64,000 bases of DNA, from contig NC_092675.1 in the NCBI RefSeq assembly GCF_964355755.1, positions 3,506,312-3,570,311 on the forward strand. Direction: 5' to 3'. The stretch's first letter is position 1; each line of letters opens with the position of its first letter. This DNA is from Antedon mediterranea (Eukaryota > Echinodermata > Crinoidea > Comatulida > Antedonidae). Positions 1-12,305 of the stretch are shown here, piece after piece. Position numbers and translations under genes: made by a program. The notes under the pieces were generated by a model. The model had not been told where the DNA came from. It was given only the letters and a program-made list of their open reading frames with translations, and did not search any database.

Positions 1-103
1 AGCATGCCAACTGCAAATCGAAATAATATGGAGGGGAGGGGGGATAAGGCAAATGAGATCCATTATCTTCAAGAATAAAATTGACGTGTGTTTATATCTC
101 TAG

Positions 104-1463
104 TGCCGATGACGCAATGAAAGGCATCACAGAGACCGACGTAGAAATCCAATACAATGGCAACGTGTCTTGGTACGCTCCAGCAGTTTTCAAAAGTTCC
201 TGCAAAATAAACATCCTCTACTTCCCAGTGGATGAGCAACATTGTCTGATGCAATTCGGATCCTGGTCGTATGCCAAATCATCTATGAGGCTCACCAACA
301 GCTCTTCTGCCGGCGACATCAGCAGTTTCATTGACAACGGTGAATGGGAGCTCCGAGGCATGCCAGTGCAGCTTATTGAAAAGAAGTATACGTGTTGCGA
401 TGACCTCTTTCCAGTCTTAGAGTTTACAGTAATAATCGGCAGGCGCTCTTTCTTTTATATATTTAATTTGATTCTTCCGTGCATTGTCGTTACAGCGATG
501 ACAATTCTGACGTTTTATTTGCCTGCACATGCGTACGAGAAGTTGACTCTTTGTATTACGATTCTCTTGTCTTTGGCTGTGTTTCTGTTGATGGTTGCTG
601 AAACAATGCCACCAACTTCAGAAGTTGTACCAATTCTAAGTAAGTTTCTTCCTGCAAGATGTTCTTCTATTAACTATTTTTAATCTACACAGATCAACTA
701 CAGATATCGTTTGTGTCCTTTGCTTACTTAAACTTAAAACCATTAGTCGGTTAATATAACCAAACCGATATTACATACTGCTCATTCTTTAACGGAACTT
801 TTAGAGTTACAATTGTTGAAGAGAAATTCTAAATCAATCTGAGCAGTGTTTCTAAAAGACTTTCTTTTTTTTAAACGACGTCAGTCATGTAGTTACATGT
901 ACTGTAATCCTAACATAACATATTTGTCTTTTTCAATAGGCCAGTATTTCCTAGTGACCATGATCATAGTCTTTCTATCAATTCTGGTGTCTGTGATAGT
1001 TCTCTGTATACACCATTGTGGTACTCACAGAGGACGTGTCCCAGAGTGGCTGCGCAGACTGGCATTCGAAAAGTTAGAGCCTATTCTATGCCTCACCCGC
1101 TGTTCCAAAGGAGAAAGCCTTGATACGAATAACCAAACACCGTTTAGAAATTACCTAGGCGACAGGCATAACGGAGGTACACATTCGATGAAGTTGTATG
1201 AACGGAAACTTACCAATCAGACAACTTCGAGAAAATACAAACTATACGGCCTACTTGAGACGGTCGGTGACTTGACAAAGAATATCGTCGATGCGTATGA
1301 CAAACAGGATGTTGAAAGACAGATTGAATCTGAATGGATACGTGTTGGTTATGTGCTTGACAGAATTGCTCTGTGGGCTTTCAGTTTGATTACAATAATA
1401 TATTCCTGTCTTTTCTTTGGTAAAATGTATGTTATGTCTTACAGTTCAGGAAATAATGAATAG
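104..1463 (+). CDS. Nicotinic acetylcholine receptor, alpha-type subunit (3' exons only)
   Basis: Cys-loop ligand-gated cation channel subunit of the plasma membrane; the 5' exons lie outside the window. Exons are 104-639 (acceptor TCTAG, donor GTAAGT) and 940-1463 (acceptor AATAG); they join in phase through one split codon. The first exon carries the Cys-loop (CKINILYFPVDEQHC, with FPxD), the vicinal cysteine pair of loop C (KKYTCCDD) that marks alpha subunits, M1, and M2 (EKLTLCITILLSLAVF) with the -1' Glu of cation-selective channels and the 9' Leu gate. The second exon holds M3, the amphipathic MA helix region (RVPEWLRRLAFEKLEPI), a short cytoplasmic loop, M4 and the stop. VPILSQYF before M3 resembles alpha-7/9/10 types, but the exact subunit class is an inference. 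The gene converges with the aldo/keto reductase downstream. Confidence 0.93.
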
Positions 1464-1478
1464 AACTATTACAAACTA

Positions 1479-1820
1479 AAGCTTGGTTCCCACTAGGACG
1501 CAACGCAAGGATGTAAACGCAACGCAAACGCGTTGACCAATGACAAGCGACATTTCGAATAACCTATCACTTGTGATTGGTCAACTCACTTAAGCGTGGC
1601 TCCCACTAGCGACGCAACACAAGGACGTAACGCAACGCAAGTGAATTGACCAATCACAAGCGATGGCTTATTCGCTTGTGATTGCTAACTGTCTATAACT
1701 TCGCTTGTCATTGGTTAAAACGCTTGCGTTGCGTTTACGTCCTTGCGTTACGTTCTAGTGGGAACCAAGCTTTACGTTGCGTCCACGTCCTTGCGTTGCG
1801 TCCTAGTGGGAACCAAGCTT
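1479..1820. mobile_element. Foldback MITE with long terminal inverted repeats
   Basis: The left end (AGCTTGGTTCCCACTAGGAC, then GCAACGCAAGGA) is repeated in inverse orientation at the right end (TCCTTGCGTTGCG, then TCCTAGTGGGAACCAAGCT). The interior repeats the same GCAACGCAAG and ACCAATCACAAGCG words in both orientations, so the whole element could fold on itself. The flanks are TAA on the left and TCA on the right, close to the 3-bp TWA duplication of PIF/Harbinger elements. There is no coding capacity. It lies 15 bp past the receptor stop codon, so it is probably in its 3' UTR. Confidence 0.75.
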
Positions 1821-3137
1821 CACAGAATGTTCTCATAGTCTGAGCGAGGTTTCTTTCCGTGTTTTGTGTAAATGGTCATCATTTTCCCGCTTTCCGTTAC
1901 GTGCCGCTAGTTTGTGTAAATTGGTCCATGTAAATTTTCAAATTCAATCTAGTAACTTTTTAAATAATGAGCATATTGTAACAATTGTTGCAAAAATAGA
2001 TTATTTAACTCTGTGATTATTTTATTTTAGAGCTACAGAGAATTCTGTAGGGTTTTACTCTTAGATTAAACAAATTCATGGCATCAACATTAGCCTATAC
2101 TACTGCAGTTACTGCTAAGTGTTTTACTACAACTAGTACTTAATTTTAGTTAATTACAGTGACTGCAACAAGCAGTGTGTACGATTATTAAAAAGATTGC
2201 TAAATATTTGCTGGTTAAAGAATAAACAAAAATTGTAGTTAAACCACAATGACAAACGATACCTACGATTAAATGTGATAACGTGTAATTTTAATACAGT
2301 AATTTCAATGTGAAATAGAGTGTGCAGGCAAAATAAACTCTATTTCTACAGATATCAAATGTATATAGTACTAAAAATAACTATATTTTCAAGTAAATAA
2401 ACAATAATAGACACGGACAACGTTTGTACAAACGTTGGTTAAGAATTCATTTGATTATAAAAATTGCTAGGCCTACAAAAATAACGATAATAAAGTTTTG
2501 AAGTTGACATCATGAATGGATCTATGGAATGTAACAGGAAGAAGATTCAGCCTTTACTGGTGTTTTACATTGAACCATTCATTAGTACCAAATATTATAG
2601 AGATATTCATTCATTCATTCAATCTTTTATTTCGGAAACTCTGGTCCATAGAAAGTAAAAAATTACATATAAATGAAATAAAATAAACAAGACTAATTTA
2701 ATTAGGCCTACTACTACTCATCTCAGGATGACATTCCACCTGGAGAGCATCTTCGACTTAACTAAGATATATATTATATAAATAATTCGAAACGATAAGA
2801 TGAGGAAATCTGTGTTAATGAGAAAAAGTCGTCCCAACCGAGATTCAAACCCGGAACCTTCTGCTTTATATGCAGATGTCCTAACCAAACTCAATTGGAT
2901 AGCGACTCTTTAACCCTCTCAGCATGGTATGTAGTCGATCAATTTGATACGCCCTCATCTTTCAGTATTTTATTTACGAAAAAATATATTTGCTAATACA
3001 GTACAGTAATAATAATTATATGTAATATTTGAAAATTTCAATAATATTTCTGGAGTAATGGTATTAAAATCTTTTAAACGTCATTAGTGAAACCTTTATG
3101 ATCAGTAAAATAATGTTTTCTTCTTTTGCAACAACAT
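1821..3137. other. Convergent intergenic spacer, no gene
   Basis: AT-rich sequence between the 3' ends of the receptor and the aldo/keto reductase. It holds a probable LINE 3' tail (about 2606-2690, minus strand, ending in GAATGAATGAAT) and a tRNA-like block (2818-2905). I see no exon. Confidence 0.7.
2818..2905 (-). repeat. tRNA-like sequence (tRNA-derived SINE head or tRNA pseudogene)
   Basis: On the minus strand there is a box-B-like T-arm (CCGGG TTTGAAT CTCGG, one G-T wobble) preceded by a perfect 5-bp anticodon stem TCTGC/GCAGA with a 7-nt loop ATATAAA. A D-arm-like TTTGGTTAGG precedes it, but the D stem does not pair and the acceptor ends do not match well. This fits a decayed tRNA-derived retroposon better than a functional tRNA gene. 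Confidence 0.5.
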
Positions 3138-6100
3138 TCAGTGAATTCGGGAAGTTGGAGCCCACATATCTGGGTTGTTTCCAAACACATTTTTCAGCTC
3201 ATCCGTGGCTTCAATAAGTTTCTTGTTAAATTCCTATGTAAAAAAAAAATAGAAAAAAAAAATGAATTCCACAAATTAAAATTTTTATCTATGACTGCCT
3301 CATGACAATTTGTTATTATAGGATTTTCTCTTTTGACTGTATGCTTTTGAATCTTTTGATGTTTTTTTCATTATCGTGTTTTTTGCTTTTTTAATATTTA
3401 ATCTCAAGAGCTTTTACTGTGTACACACAATTTTTAAATATTTATAAATATTTGACAATATATGCTGTACATGTTAAACTAAATTCCATGAAAAAATGTA
3501 ATTTAAAACAAAATATACCTAAATTTTCTGTCAGATAATGATTCTTGATTTCTTTTGTTTTAGTTACATAATTAATTTTGATTTTTTTTACAGAAGTGAA
3601 TAACTTTATTAAAATTGCCTATTCAAAATCTAATTTTTTTAATCTCTTTTTTTTCATGTTTTTGGGGGACAATACATCTTTAATGTTTTTATCTACGATT
3701 GCTCTATCTTTTGTTATATAATAATACTTTTAATCAAAGCTTTCAACTTGGAAAAAATTAAATATATTAGGATTTACCTGTGAAACCTGAACTAGTTTAC
3801 AATTCTGTTCCAACTGGTCAGCTGAGCTACATCCTACAATAACTGATGCCACATTCTGCTGCTTCAGGAGCCAGGAGAGGGAAGCGGTTGCCATGAGAAC
3901 AGACTCCTCCTCGCATGCCTTCCGAATAGATTCAATGGACTGAGAAAAACAAAATATGGTATGGTAACATTAAAAAGTAAATATTTTGTGCATTATTACT
4001 AAAGGTAAAGTCACTGTGTGATTAAACCTAGAATCTGTATTATAATAGCTATAGTACTGTAACCTTTGAACTCTATCTCCTTCATTGGACTGATAAGAAA
4101 AAAAAAAAAGTATAACAAATCTATCTGAACTTAGTAGTTCTGTATTTATATCACCTTAAATGTCAGTTCTTCAGCTCCATCCTGCCCATGTTTTGATAAA
4201 GTGGTGCTGTCTTTGCTAAAGTGCCTGGTGCGACGTCTCCCTTCTGGTACATCCTCTGGCTTACTGAACTTTCCTGTTAAAAGTCCTTGCTGCAGAGGGG
4301 AATAGGCTAGCACACTCGTGTTGTTGTCTACGCAGGCTGGAATGATATCGCACTCAATGGGCCTGAAGAGCAGATTGTATGCTAACTGAAAATTAATTGA
4401 CAAGTCGCATTGATTTTATTAAAAACAAATTTTTTATCTCTGCCACTGAAAGCTGCTCAATTGTGCATAATGGTCACACATAAAACCCGAAATTTTGTAA
4501 ACATTCACAACATTTATAATAAGTACTATTTAACGATCGTTGAATAGTGCGTACTATTGCACGCCATGTGACCCACATTTGTCCAATCAAATGACAGGAA
4601 TTTATATAGGTGTTATATAAAACCTGCTATTGATTGGAGATAGTAGAAACCCTGTTAGCTCTATTTTCATCAGGACACAAGGTAGACCTAAGTGATGGCT
4701 ATCACAGGGAATGATGCACCATTCAATTCTGGATTATTTTTCACAACAGAATAACACAAGCACACTGTAACCAGTTATTATTTTATATTTGCATATGTCT
4801 ACCTGGTTAGTGACTGCAGTACCTCCTGCATCTTTAAAGTCTTTCATGTCTTGGACACCAAAATTGCACACCCCATAATGCTTGATTTGACCTTTGGCCT
4901 GTAACCTCTTCAACTCAGCCACTGTTTCCTTGGCATCATTCATCATCACTGACCAATGAACCTAAAAAAGTAATGCTCTTCTTATTTCTATCAATATTTA
5001 CAAACAACCCTTTTAAGATATATTATCAAAGTGACACAGCTATTCTTACTCCTCATAGTTAGGCTTTCTGCAGGTCATGTCATGTCAGTGTAGGGGTTAT
5101 AGGTTAAAATTAAGAAAACAATGGTCTTGTCTAATTTCTGCCATGAATATTTTTAATTCTTTCTGGCCGATGCACCAGTTCTCGATTTGAAGTTTAAAGA
5201 TACCTAGAAGGGTTATTTGTGGGTATAATTACAATCTATTTTGTGCTTTACTGTGTGTATGGAGATGCAGCAAGACTTAAAAAATAGGTGGCTAAACTGT
5301 CTCTCTTATGGATATATGGCTACTTTGACAGCATTATTTTCCAATAATTTCCTGGCATGTCTACACCCTATACTAATTGTCTATTTGTTGATCATAGATG
5401 AAACTCTGCCAGGTCTGTTGAGCATCTTTATGATAAACCTACCTGGTACAGATCAATGTAGTCAGTTTTTAATGCTTCAAGACTTAGCCTCAATGACTGC
5501 AATACAGAAGAAAATAATGTGCTGATCAAAATAAAGGAAATTCTTAAGCTGTCACTGTGTCAGAATACTAAAAGTTATCTATTTTAAAATTCTTCTTATA
5601 CTACAATCATGAGATTTAATTTGTAATGGCATGTGCGTGTGTGGAACGTGTCAAATATAAAATTATAATTATACCTCTTCAATATCTGTCGCACGGTATG
5701 GCGTCTTAACCCTGGCTCCAAATTTAGATGCAATTATGACATCTCTTCGTCGACTACCAAGACACTGTCCAAGTACTTCTTCCGATTTGTGCATTCCATA
5801 CGCCTATAAATAAAATAATGGTTATTAAACTAAACACTAAATACTGTAATATCACACATTACACAATCAACTTAATTACAATGAACAATTAGATTTGCAC
5901 TTTAAATCACTAAAGTAATGTTAAATTACTAATATATATTATATTTTAAGCCTAAAGCAGAACACAGCACCACACCATAAAAACAATTCTATTTCCATCA
6001 AATTTATATAGGGTACCTACTTCAGCTGTGTCAAAGAAGTTGACACCCATTTCAATGGCCTTGTCCACAATTGACTGAGAAACCTGAAATAAATAATATA

Positions 6101-6365
6101 GTCTGATTGTTTAAAACAAGTTTGAAGTGAATGTAAAAGTGCAGTAGCGCCTACAAAATACCTTCACATTAATTGCAGATTGAAAAACATTTGTTTACAT
6201 CTTGCAAGTGTGTAAGAACAAACAAGAGATGAGTGCTTTTTAAATATTTACCTTTATCGATTGAGCGGGCCATGTTTCATCACTTTTACCTCCATTGAAC
6301 TGCCAACAACCAAGACATATTTGTGAAACATTTAAGTCACTTGACCCTAACAATGATCTCTGCAT
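3138..6365 (-). CDS. Aldo/keto reductase (KvBeta/Tas/IolS-like), complete
   Basis: NAD(P)H-dependent oxidoreductase of the (beta/alpha)8 aldo/keto reductase superfamily, presumably cytosolic. Eight exons on the minus strand: 6365-6252, 6083-6021, 5803-5675, 5496-5443, 4961-4803, 4385-4155, 3939-3778, 3233-3138. All introns are GT-AG and in phase 0, giving 335 aa, the usual family length. The start MQRSLLGSSDLNVSQICLG is the only in-frame ATG before the conserved N-terminal strand. The catalytic tetrad is visible: Asp56 and Tyr61 (FFDTAEAYG), Lys86 (IIASKFG) and His122 (VHW). C-terminal cofactor-loop features are IVGCSSADQLEQN. It ends WAPTSRIH. The promoter side faces ska1 head-to-head about 1.3 kb away. 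The family is certain; the substrate is unknown. Confidence 0.93.
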
Positions 6366-7704
6366 TCTATTGTAAAAAAAAAGATCAATCAATCATACAT
6401 AAAGAGTAGGATTTATGTAAGAATTCCTAATAATTATTCTGGAGTTGCTGGTGTCCATTGTTTTTTAAAACACAAGAAGATATAAACTAGCCCCATCAGC
6501 CTTTGGCATCAAGACTTTAGCATCAAGACGGAAGTGTGTACCTAGTATAGCTAGGCTTAGTAGAATATAATTAATATAGACCTAGCAAGACGTTTCGGCC
6601 CGGGACTGCAACAAAATGTCCGACCTCCTAGCTAGTTCACAGACAGGTCTAGCTAGGATATATGAATAATATGAAGGAAACCGCTAGTACTGCTAGTACC
6701 TAAGCCTATTCTATTATTATGTCAGTAGTGTATTGTTTGTAAGTTTATGCGTTGTAAGTTGGGGTGGTCCCTTTCGATTTATTTAACAATTATTTATAGT
6801 TATTAAATTCTCACTTCGAAGTATCTTCCGGTACGTTCCTTTTTTACAAGCTTGACACGTGTGAATGTTTACAAAAAGGAGGCCCTCTATCACGTAACAA
6901 CAATATTTGTTTATGATAATTGCGCCCTCTATTATCTGTTTAGCGGCAATTGTTTAAGTTTTTGAAAAGTTCGTAAAATTATCCCTCAAATTTGTTTTAT
7001 TTAACTCATTCATCGTTTTTAAATAAACAATCGGTATGTATATAGGCTAGGCCTAGTGTTGATTATCACAGTGTGTTATTATAAATAGAAGCCAATCTCT
7101 AGCTAATAAGTACTCAGTCAGCTCAGCTCAGCCTCAGTACGTAGTAGTAGGCCTACCTCTACCTACTCTACTACTACTACTACTAGCCTACTACTAGTAT
7201 AGTAGGCCTACTAGAGGCCTAGGAGGCCTAGCTAGACTAGGCCTAGCCTAGCTAGGGCCTAGCTAGGCCTAGATAATAGCCTAATAATAGTAGTAGGTAT
7301 ACTAGGCCTACAGTAGTAGTAGCCTCTAGCTAGCTAATATGCCTAGCCTAGTAAGTAGGAGGAGGCGGCCTAGTTAGTAGTAGACCTAGATGCCCAACAA
7401 GAAGGAGCCCGGGCCTAGCCTAGGCCTATACTAGGCCTAGCTAGTCTAGGCTAGCCTAGGCCTACTGTATACTGTTACAGGCCTAGCTAGGCAGATGATG
7501 TATCAGTAGTACTCTAGTGGGCCGCCCTCTAATTACCTACAATTGGTCCAATTTGATTGGGTTGGATTTATTGAATTGATAAAAAATAAGATTTAATTTT
7601 AAGAACATGTGTGAGTATTTTCAACTCAATAAACAGATAAAAATTCATTTGCAATTAATGACATTATTAAAAGATCTTAAAATTTTATGTTTAAGATTTG
7701 AATC
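6366..7704. promoter_or_regulatory. Head-to-head intergenic region between the reductase and ska1
   Basis: Both genes fire away from this 1.3 kb spacer, so both promoters must lie here or start inside it. No TATA box is convincing. The middle (about 7130-7500) is the CTAG/AGGCCTA-rich tract listed separately. The promoter role is inferred from layout only. Confidence 0.4.
7128..7500. repeat. CTAG / AGGCCTA-rich low-complexity tract
   Basis: A dense mixture of TAGTAG, CTAGCTAG and the palindromic words AGGCCT and CCTAGG without a fixed repeat period. The same AGGCCTA word recurs singly across many spacers of the window (for example near 2703, 34628, 49371, 59132), but it is concentrated here. 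Confidence 0.7.
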
Positions 7705-10700
7705 ATGGAGTCTGAAACTGTGGAACAGCTACAGGAACATTTCTTGAATAAACTAGAAAATTTGAACAAATGCATGCAGATGTCAAATATTTGTAAGTAT
7801 TTTGTACTATAGAGAGTAACATTTCATACATAAACTACTCTGTCTGTGTGTAACTATATTATATATATATATATTAATGCTTATATTATAAGAAACACAT
7901 CAAGTGGAAATTACTAGAATTAGTAATATTGTTCTGTTATACCCCTTTCACACCAAAAGTCTGGAGTGTCTCCGGAGACACCCCGGGGTTTATGACCATT
8001 CAAAACGTCGAGAAACTCCGGAGATACCCCTTTCACACCAACCTAGCAACTCCGGGGTTTATAAAATAAAATTGTAAATGTCGCCCTCTATTTTGTTTGT
8101 TTACATAGCGACGATCATTAGAATCATTTTAATTAATAATATGTTTAATTTAATAATTACTTTCAAAAGTCTCAGAAGTAATATAATGTTTTATTGATAC
8201 TACTTATTATTTTTGAACCCGCTATATATGTTGTACAAATATTTAAAGTATTTTGAAATAAAACTAAAGCAATGAGTGATCGTGTGAGGATGACCTTTTG
8301 ACCCGAAACACTCCGGAGTTTGATGTTGGTACCTTTCACACCAAAACACCGGGGTGTCCCCGCAGTTCGCTCTCCGGAGAATGTTCAGCTGTTCAACCCC
8401 GCAGTTTTAAACTCCGGAGTTGCTTGATTTTACCTTTCACACCAAACAGCGGGACGTCAACTCCGGAGTGTCTCCGGAGTTTTGCTTTTGGTGTGAAAGG
8501 GGTATTAGTGTTAGCCATTAGTTTAATTTACTGTAATTTGAATACCTCTCATTCTCAGGCCAAGAGTCGGAAGTTCAAGATGTATTGGTCACTGTTAATC
8601 ATGAGCTTTTAATTCTTGAATCAACAATTGTACAAATGAAAGAATGTCTTAAAAACCAGAAAGAACAGCTTGCACATTCAAAGGTAATTTGTCACACAGA
8701 ACAGAGAATGTGCGGGTATAGACACTACAAACAGCACCAAAACGTGGTGCTCTTTTTAAAGACTCCAATTGAGATTGAGTTACTGGCCCAACAGGACATA
8801 CTCAATGCATTCTATATTTTTGGTGATGGAACAAATCTTCTAGGATAAGGATTAAGTCTCATTTATTTTTTAGCGGTATATAAATTCAACAAAATTAACA
8901 TTAAATATTTCAATGCAAACATCAGGCTCATGTTCACACAGTGCATCTTTTAGAAAGAGTAGTGGGTTATCCCTAGTGTTCTGTTTTTATTTTTGTTTTT
9001 TCTGCCTTGAAACACTGCAACGAAAAACAAAACCTTTTGCCTAAATTCATTAAACAACATTGTCAGTAACTTATTTTTTAGATGCTGTCTGAAGAGTTGA
9101 AATCACAGAATACTTTACTACAACACATGTCGGAGAATATTCCATCTCAATTGCCTGGACTACAAAAGATTGAAACAGAGAAAAAACAAAGGTAATGCTT
9201 TAAATTAATACCCTTTTTAAATTACTACTACCTAGACCCTATTGTGCAAACTAAGTGAACACTCATCTTAAAAGTCCTAACTAATCAGTGCTATTGGAAC
9301 ACTCTGACCATAAAATTTGAATTTATCTCGTGACCCGAAAGGTTTAGACAATTACAGTGCCTATATAAAAACTATAGTCATTACTGAACCAGCATTTTGG
9401 AATAATTCAATGGTATATAAATACAATACAATCACCAGAATGCTGTGAAGTGTATCTTCATTTTTAAATAAAAAGTATATATACATATTTATTACTGTAG
9501 ATCATATTAATTATTTATTGTTGTATATTTTGTTAAGTGTCGTATTGAAACCAAAGAATGAAGAAAATAAGAATCAACCTGAAGAAGTTAAAAGAGTGTC
9601 CAGTAAAACATTTAAGAAAGTTGTCTGCAACATGAGCTACATTACAGTTGAGGAATATAACAGTGTTCCAAAGTAAGATATGGTTTATAACCTAGTAAAT
9701 CTTTTGAGATAAGTAGGGGGTTACCCCGGTGTACTAGTATACACACAGCCACGGTGACACTCAGCAAGAGGTCCCTTTGATTGTCAGCATATGCTGTTTA
9801 GGGTCACCCCCTATAAATAAGGTGAAATAAATGAATAAAAATCCTTGCTTTATGTAAATATTTAAATTGCGATTATTAAAAATAAATATGGTAAGACTTT
9901 CTGACATTTTTACTGTACATCGCACGGTCAAATTATATTGACAATATTTTTGTTACAGGTACATGAAGGGACGCTTACCTTATGCAACAGTGAATACAGT
10001 GGTGGATGGTATTAATAAGGCAGTTCAAGCCAAGTACACGTTCCTAAAACATCCGACTCACTCGCTTAACAGCAAAGACATAAAGAAATACAAGAAATAT
10101 AAAACACAGGAAACCAAAGACACTAAAGGTATGTTTACTCAAGGCAATCTAACAACAGGATTCTGAGCTCCGGAGATCAAGGGGTTTATCTCTGGCTGCA
10201 ACACGATCCGTTCTACATCCTTTAACAGACACTGTGTGCAGCAGGGATTATATACATAATACAGTACTGTTGGTATTTGTGGCAGCCAGACATAAGATCA
10301 AAGGACTGTTAGGAGTTCCTATCCTGGCAAGACGAGCTCAGTGTCCTGTTGGTTGATTGCCTTGGTCTACCAATGGTATATCATTTAACTCTGTAAACTC
10401 CCTTCTAAATGTTGGCCTTTTTTTACTAGAAAAAGAACCTCTCTTCATCAACCACCACACAGACCTGTTGCTATGCAGTGGCGGATCTTTGATTTTCAGC
10501 ACATGCATCAGATTATTTAAAACATTTTGATCAACCTTACAATTTATTCAATTCTGAATGTAAAGCTGTCTACACTATCAAACCAGTTCGACAAAAAAAC
10601 TGTAGCCAAATATGGTTAGACCTCTGAAATGCTTTTCTTTATCTTGCTATGTCTATACTATCAAACTAGTTTGGCAAAAAAAGTGTGATGTGCCCAAATA

Positions 10701-11197
10701 TGGTAGTGATACTCTCACCGCATTGCTTGTATCCTTAGGCAAGATACTTTACTTACGTTAGCCTCTCTCCACCCAGGTGTATAAATGGGTACCCGGTTAG
10801 ATCAAGACACAACTTTGCGCTGATTACTAGCTGCATGTTTCCATACGTGTTTGATCCAAAAAAATGACTGGGGTAATAATGTTCAGCGCTTAGAGGTTTC
10901 ATTACATTAGGAGCTATATAAATCCAGGATGATATTATTATTATCATCATGTCTATATATGGGCACATCACATTTTTTTGTTACAAGTTTGACAGTGTAA
11001 ACAGAGCTTTATGTTTTTATATTTTATTCTTTTTACTTATAGGTGTGTTTTTCTGTATTGAGGACGATCTGAAGAACTACACTAGCTTGCGTATGGACAG
11101 TAATACTCGCTCCAGTTTGACGATACTACGTCATTGCGGTAGAATGCGTGAAATACGTGGAAATGGTATTATTCGGTATTGTGTTAATACTGGATAA
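7705..11197 (+). CDS. ska1: Spindle and kinetochore-associated protein 1 (SKA1)
   Basis: Subunit of the Ska complex, which couples kinetochores to spindle microtubules in mitosis. Six exons: 7705-7792, 8559-8683, 9082-9191, 9538-9672, 9959-10128, 11043-11197. The joined frame is 783 nt (260 aa; vertebrate SKA1 is about 255 aa). The N-terminal half (exons 1-3) is a helical coiled-coil region for assembly with the other Ska subunits. The C-terminal winged-helix microtubule-binding domain starts around residue 135, with SYITVEEYNSVPKYMKGRL, then INKAVQAKY, ETKDTKGVFF and the very conserved end LTILRHCGRMREIRGNGIIR. Exon 1 starts at the first ATG in frame (MESETVEQLQEHF). Intron 1 holds a PIF/Harbinger-like MITE and intron 5 a nested MITE plus SINE. 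I am confident of the identity because the last two exons match the family motif by motif. Confidence 0.93.
7940..8504. mobile_element. PIF/Harbinger-like MITE with TTA target duplication
   Basis: The left end TACCCCTTTCACACCAAAAG is matched in inverse orientation by CTTTTGGTGTGAAAGGGGTA at the right. The element is flanked by direct TTA repeats (7937-7939 and 8505-8507), the duplication typical of PIF/Harbinger. The interior repeats CTCCGGAG and CTTTCACACCAAA many times in both orientations. No transposase is present. It sits in ska1 intron 1. Confidence 0.85.
10562..11009. mobile_element. MITE (AGCTCTGTC family), copy A, interrupted by a SINE
   Basis: The left terminus is at 10562 (AAAGCTGTCTACACTATCAAACC) and the inverse terminus ends at 11009 (AGTTTGACAGTGTAAACAGAGCTT). 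A second internal left-end-like sequence lies near 10646-10675, so the element may be a nested pair. The SINE at about 10714-10945 splits it. It lies in ska1 intron 5. Confidence 0.7.
10714..10945 (+). mobile_element. SINE-like element with (ATT)n tail
   Basis: Begins near CTCACCGCATTGCTTG, continues through CACCCAGGTGTATAAATGGGTACC and AGCGCTTAGAGG, and ends TATATAAATCCAGGATG followed by ATTATTATTATCATCAT. This layout (GCGCTT, TATATAAATCCA, trinucleotide tail) is the 3' design of widespread marine deuterostome SINEs. A diverged relative is at about 39390-39535. The family name is not assigned. Confidence 0.55.
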
Positions 11198-12305
11198 TAC
11201 AATTAAATAGTTTTTGTTATATATTTTATTTCATTGTGTCCTGTAGAACTATAAATTACTCAATAGTATTGTTATAAGACAGGCTCAATCAACTACTGTT
11301 AGACCCCTTTTTTGTTAAATATAAAAGAACATATTGACCATTCCATGCTTGGAAACTGAGTGCCATTGTTTATTATAGATGCTGATGTACATGATTTTCT
11401 AAAATACTGTAACGCCCTCTTTTTTTCAACGAATTGTATGTCATCTATGGTTTTTCTGAAGTTTTTACCTTTTTAGAATAATTACAGGACATTTATACTA
11501 CAGACAACTCTTCCAATACTGGACTCTCTGAAAACCAGAAACTCTCCCAAAACCAAATATTTCTTGAGGTCTAAAACCATTAAAAACACATTATGAATAC
11601 TAGCCCAAATTAAATTGCGAGAGTTGACTGTACTTTAGTAGTTGTTGTCTTTGTTTTACTGACTAATTTTTCTGTGCATTCAGGCAACCAAGATGCACAT
11701 ATATTTTATTACTAAAATGATTCACTAAAAAACATGTATAATGATTTTGGAGTGTGATTCACTTCACCTAAAATAGATTTAACATTCATTTTGTAATCAC
11801 TGATCTGTATTTTAATATTTTGTAAAAACATGCACTGAATAAAGTAGATAATTATGAAGAACATGTATTTTAGATATGTTTGTTAGATTGATTGCCTAGA
11901 TTAATGAAATGTAGTAACATCTTAAGCATATGATTTATTATTTTGGAATTACATTATATAGAGGGCGGGCGGAGAGGTGTACACAATTGTCGTATTTGAT
12001 TGGAATTATTTTGAGTGTTGAGATTGTTCTTAACGAAAAAGCTTGCGCTGTTAACGTTTTCTATTCGAATGATTTTCATTTACGTTTACAATTTATCATT
12101 CGAATACAAAAAGGACTCAAGGAATCGAATACAACAAATGTGTGCACTTGGTGTGCTTATTAAATTAAAAGTTTTTGACCGATGAGGGCGTTATCAATGG
12201 TGAAATAAAATCCGAAAAAAGCACATTTTTTTTACAAGTGTTGGAAGAGCGAGAAGGACTTGGGCCAAAGTCTTCTAAATATCGCGCTAAGTTTAACAGG
12301 TAAAA
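11198..12305. other. Intergenic spacer between ska1 and the Tudor gene
   Basis: AT-rich, no exon seen. It must contain the ska1 3' end and the promoter of the Tudor gene. It carries the small pogo-like MITE at 11501-11630. Confidence 0.6.
11501..11630. mobile_element. Small pogo/Tigger-like MITE
   Basis: Imperfect terminal inverted repeats (CAGACAACTCTTCCAAT on the left; ATTGCGAGAGTTGACTG on the right) flanked by TA on both sides (11499-11500, 11631-11632), as expected for Tc1/mariner/pogo insertion. It has 130 bp and no coding capacity. Confidence 0.6.

Noticed and set aside
2818-2905. Functional tRNA gene on the minus strand
   Set aside because: T-arm and anticodon arm are good, but the D stem and acceptor stem do not pair.
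5241-5525. Plus-strand 94-codon frame
   Set aside because: It overlaps reductase exon 4 on the other strand and has no coding features.
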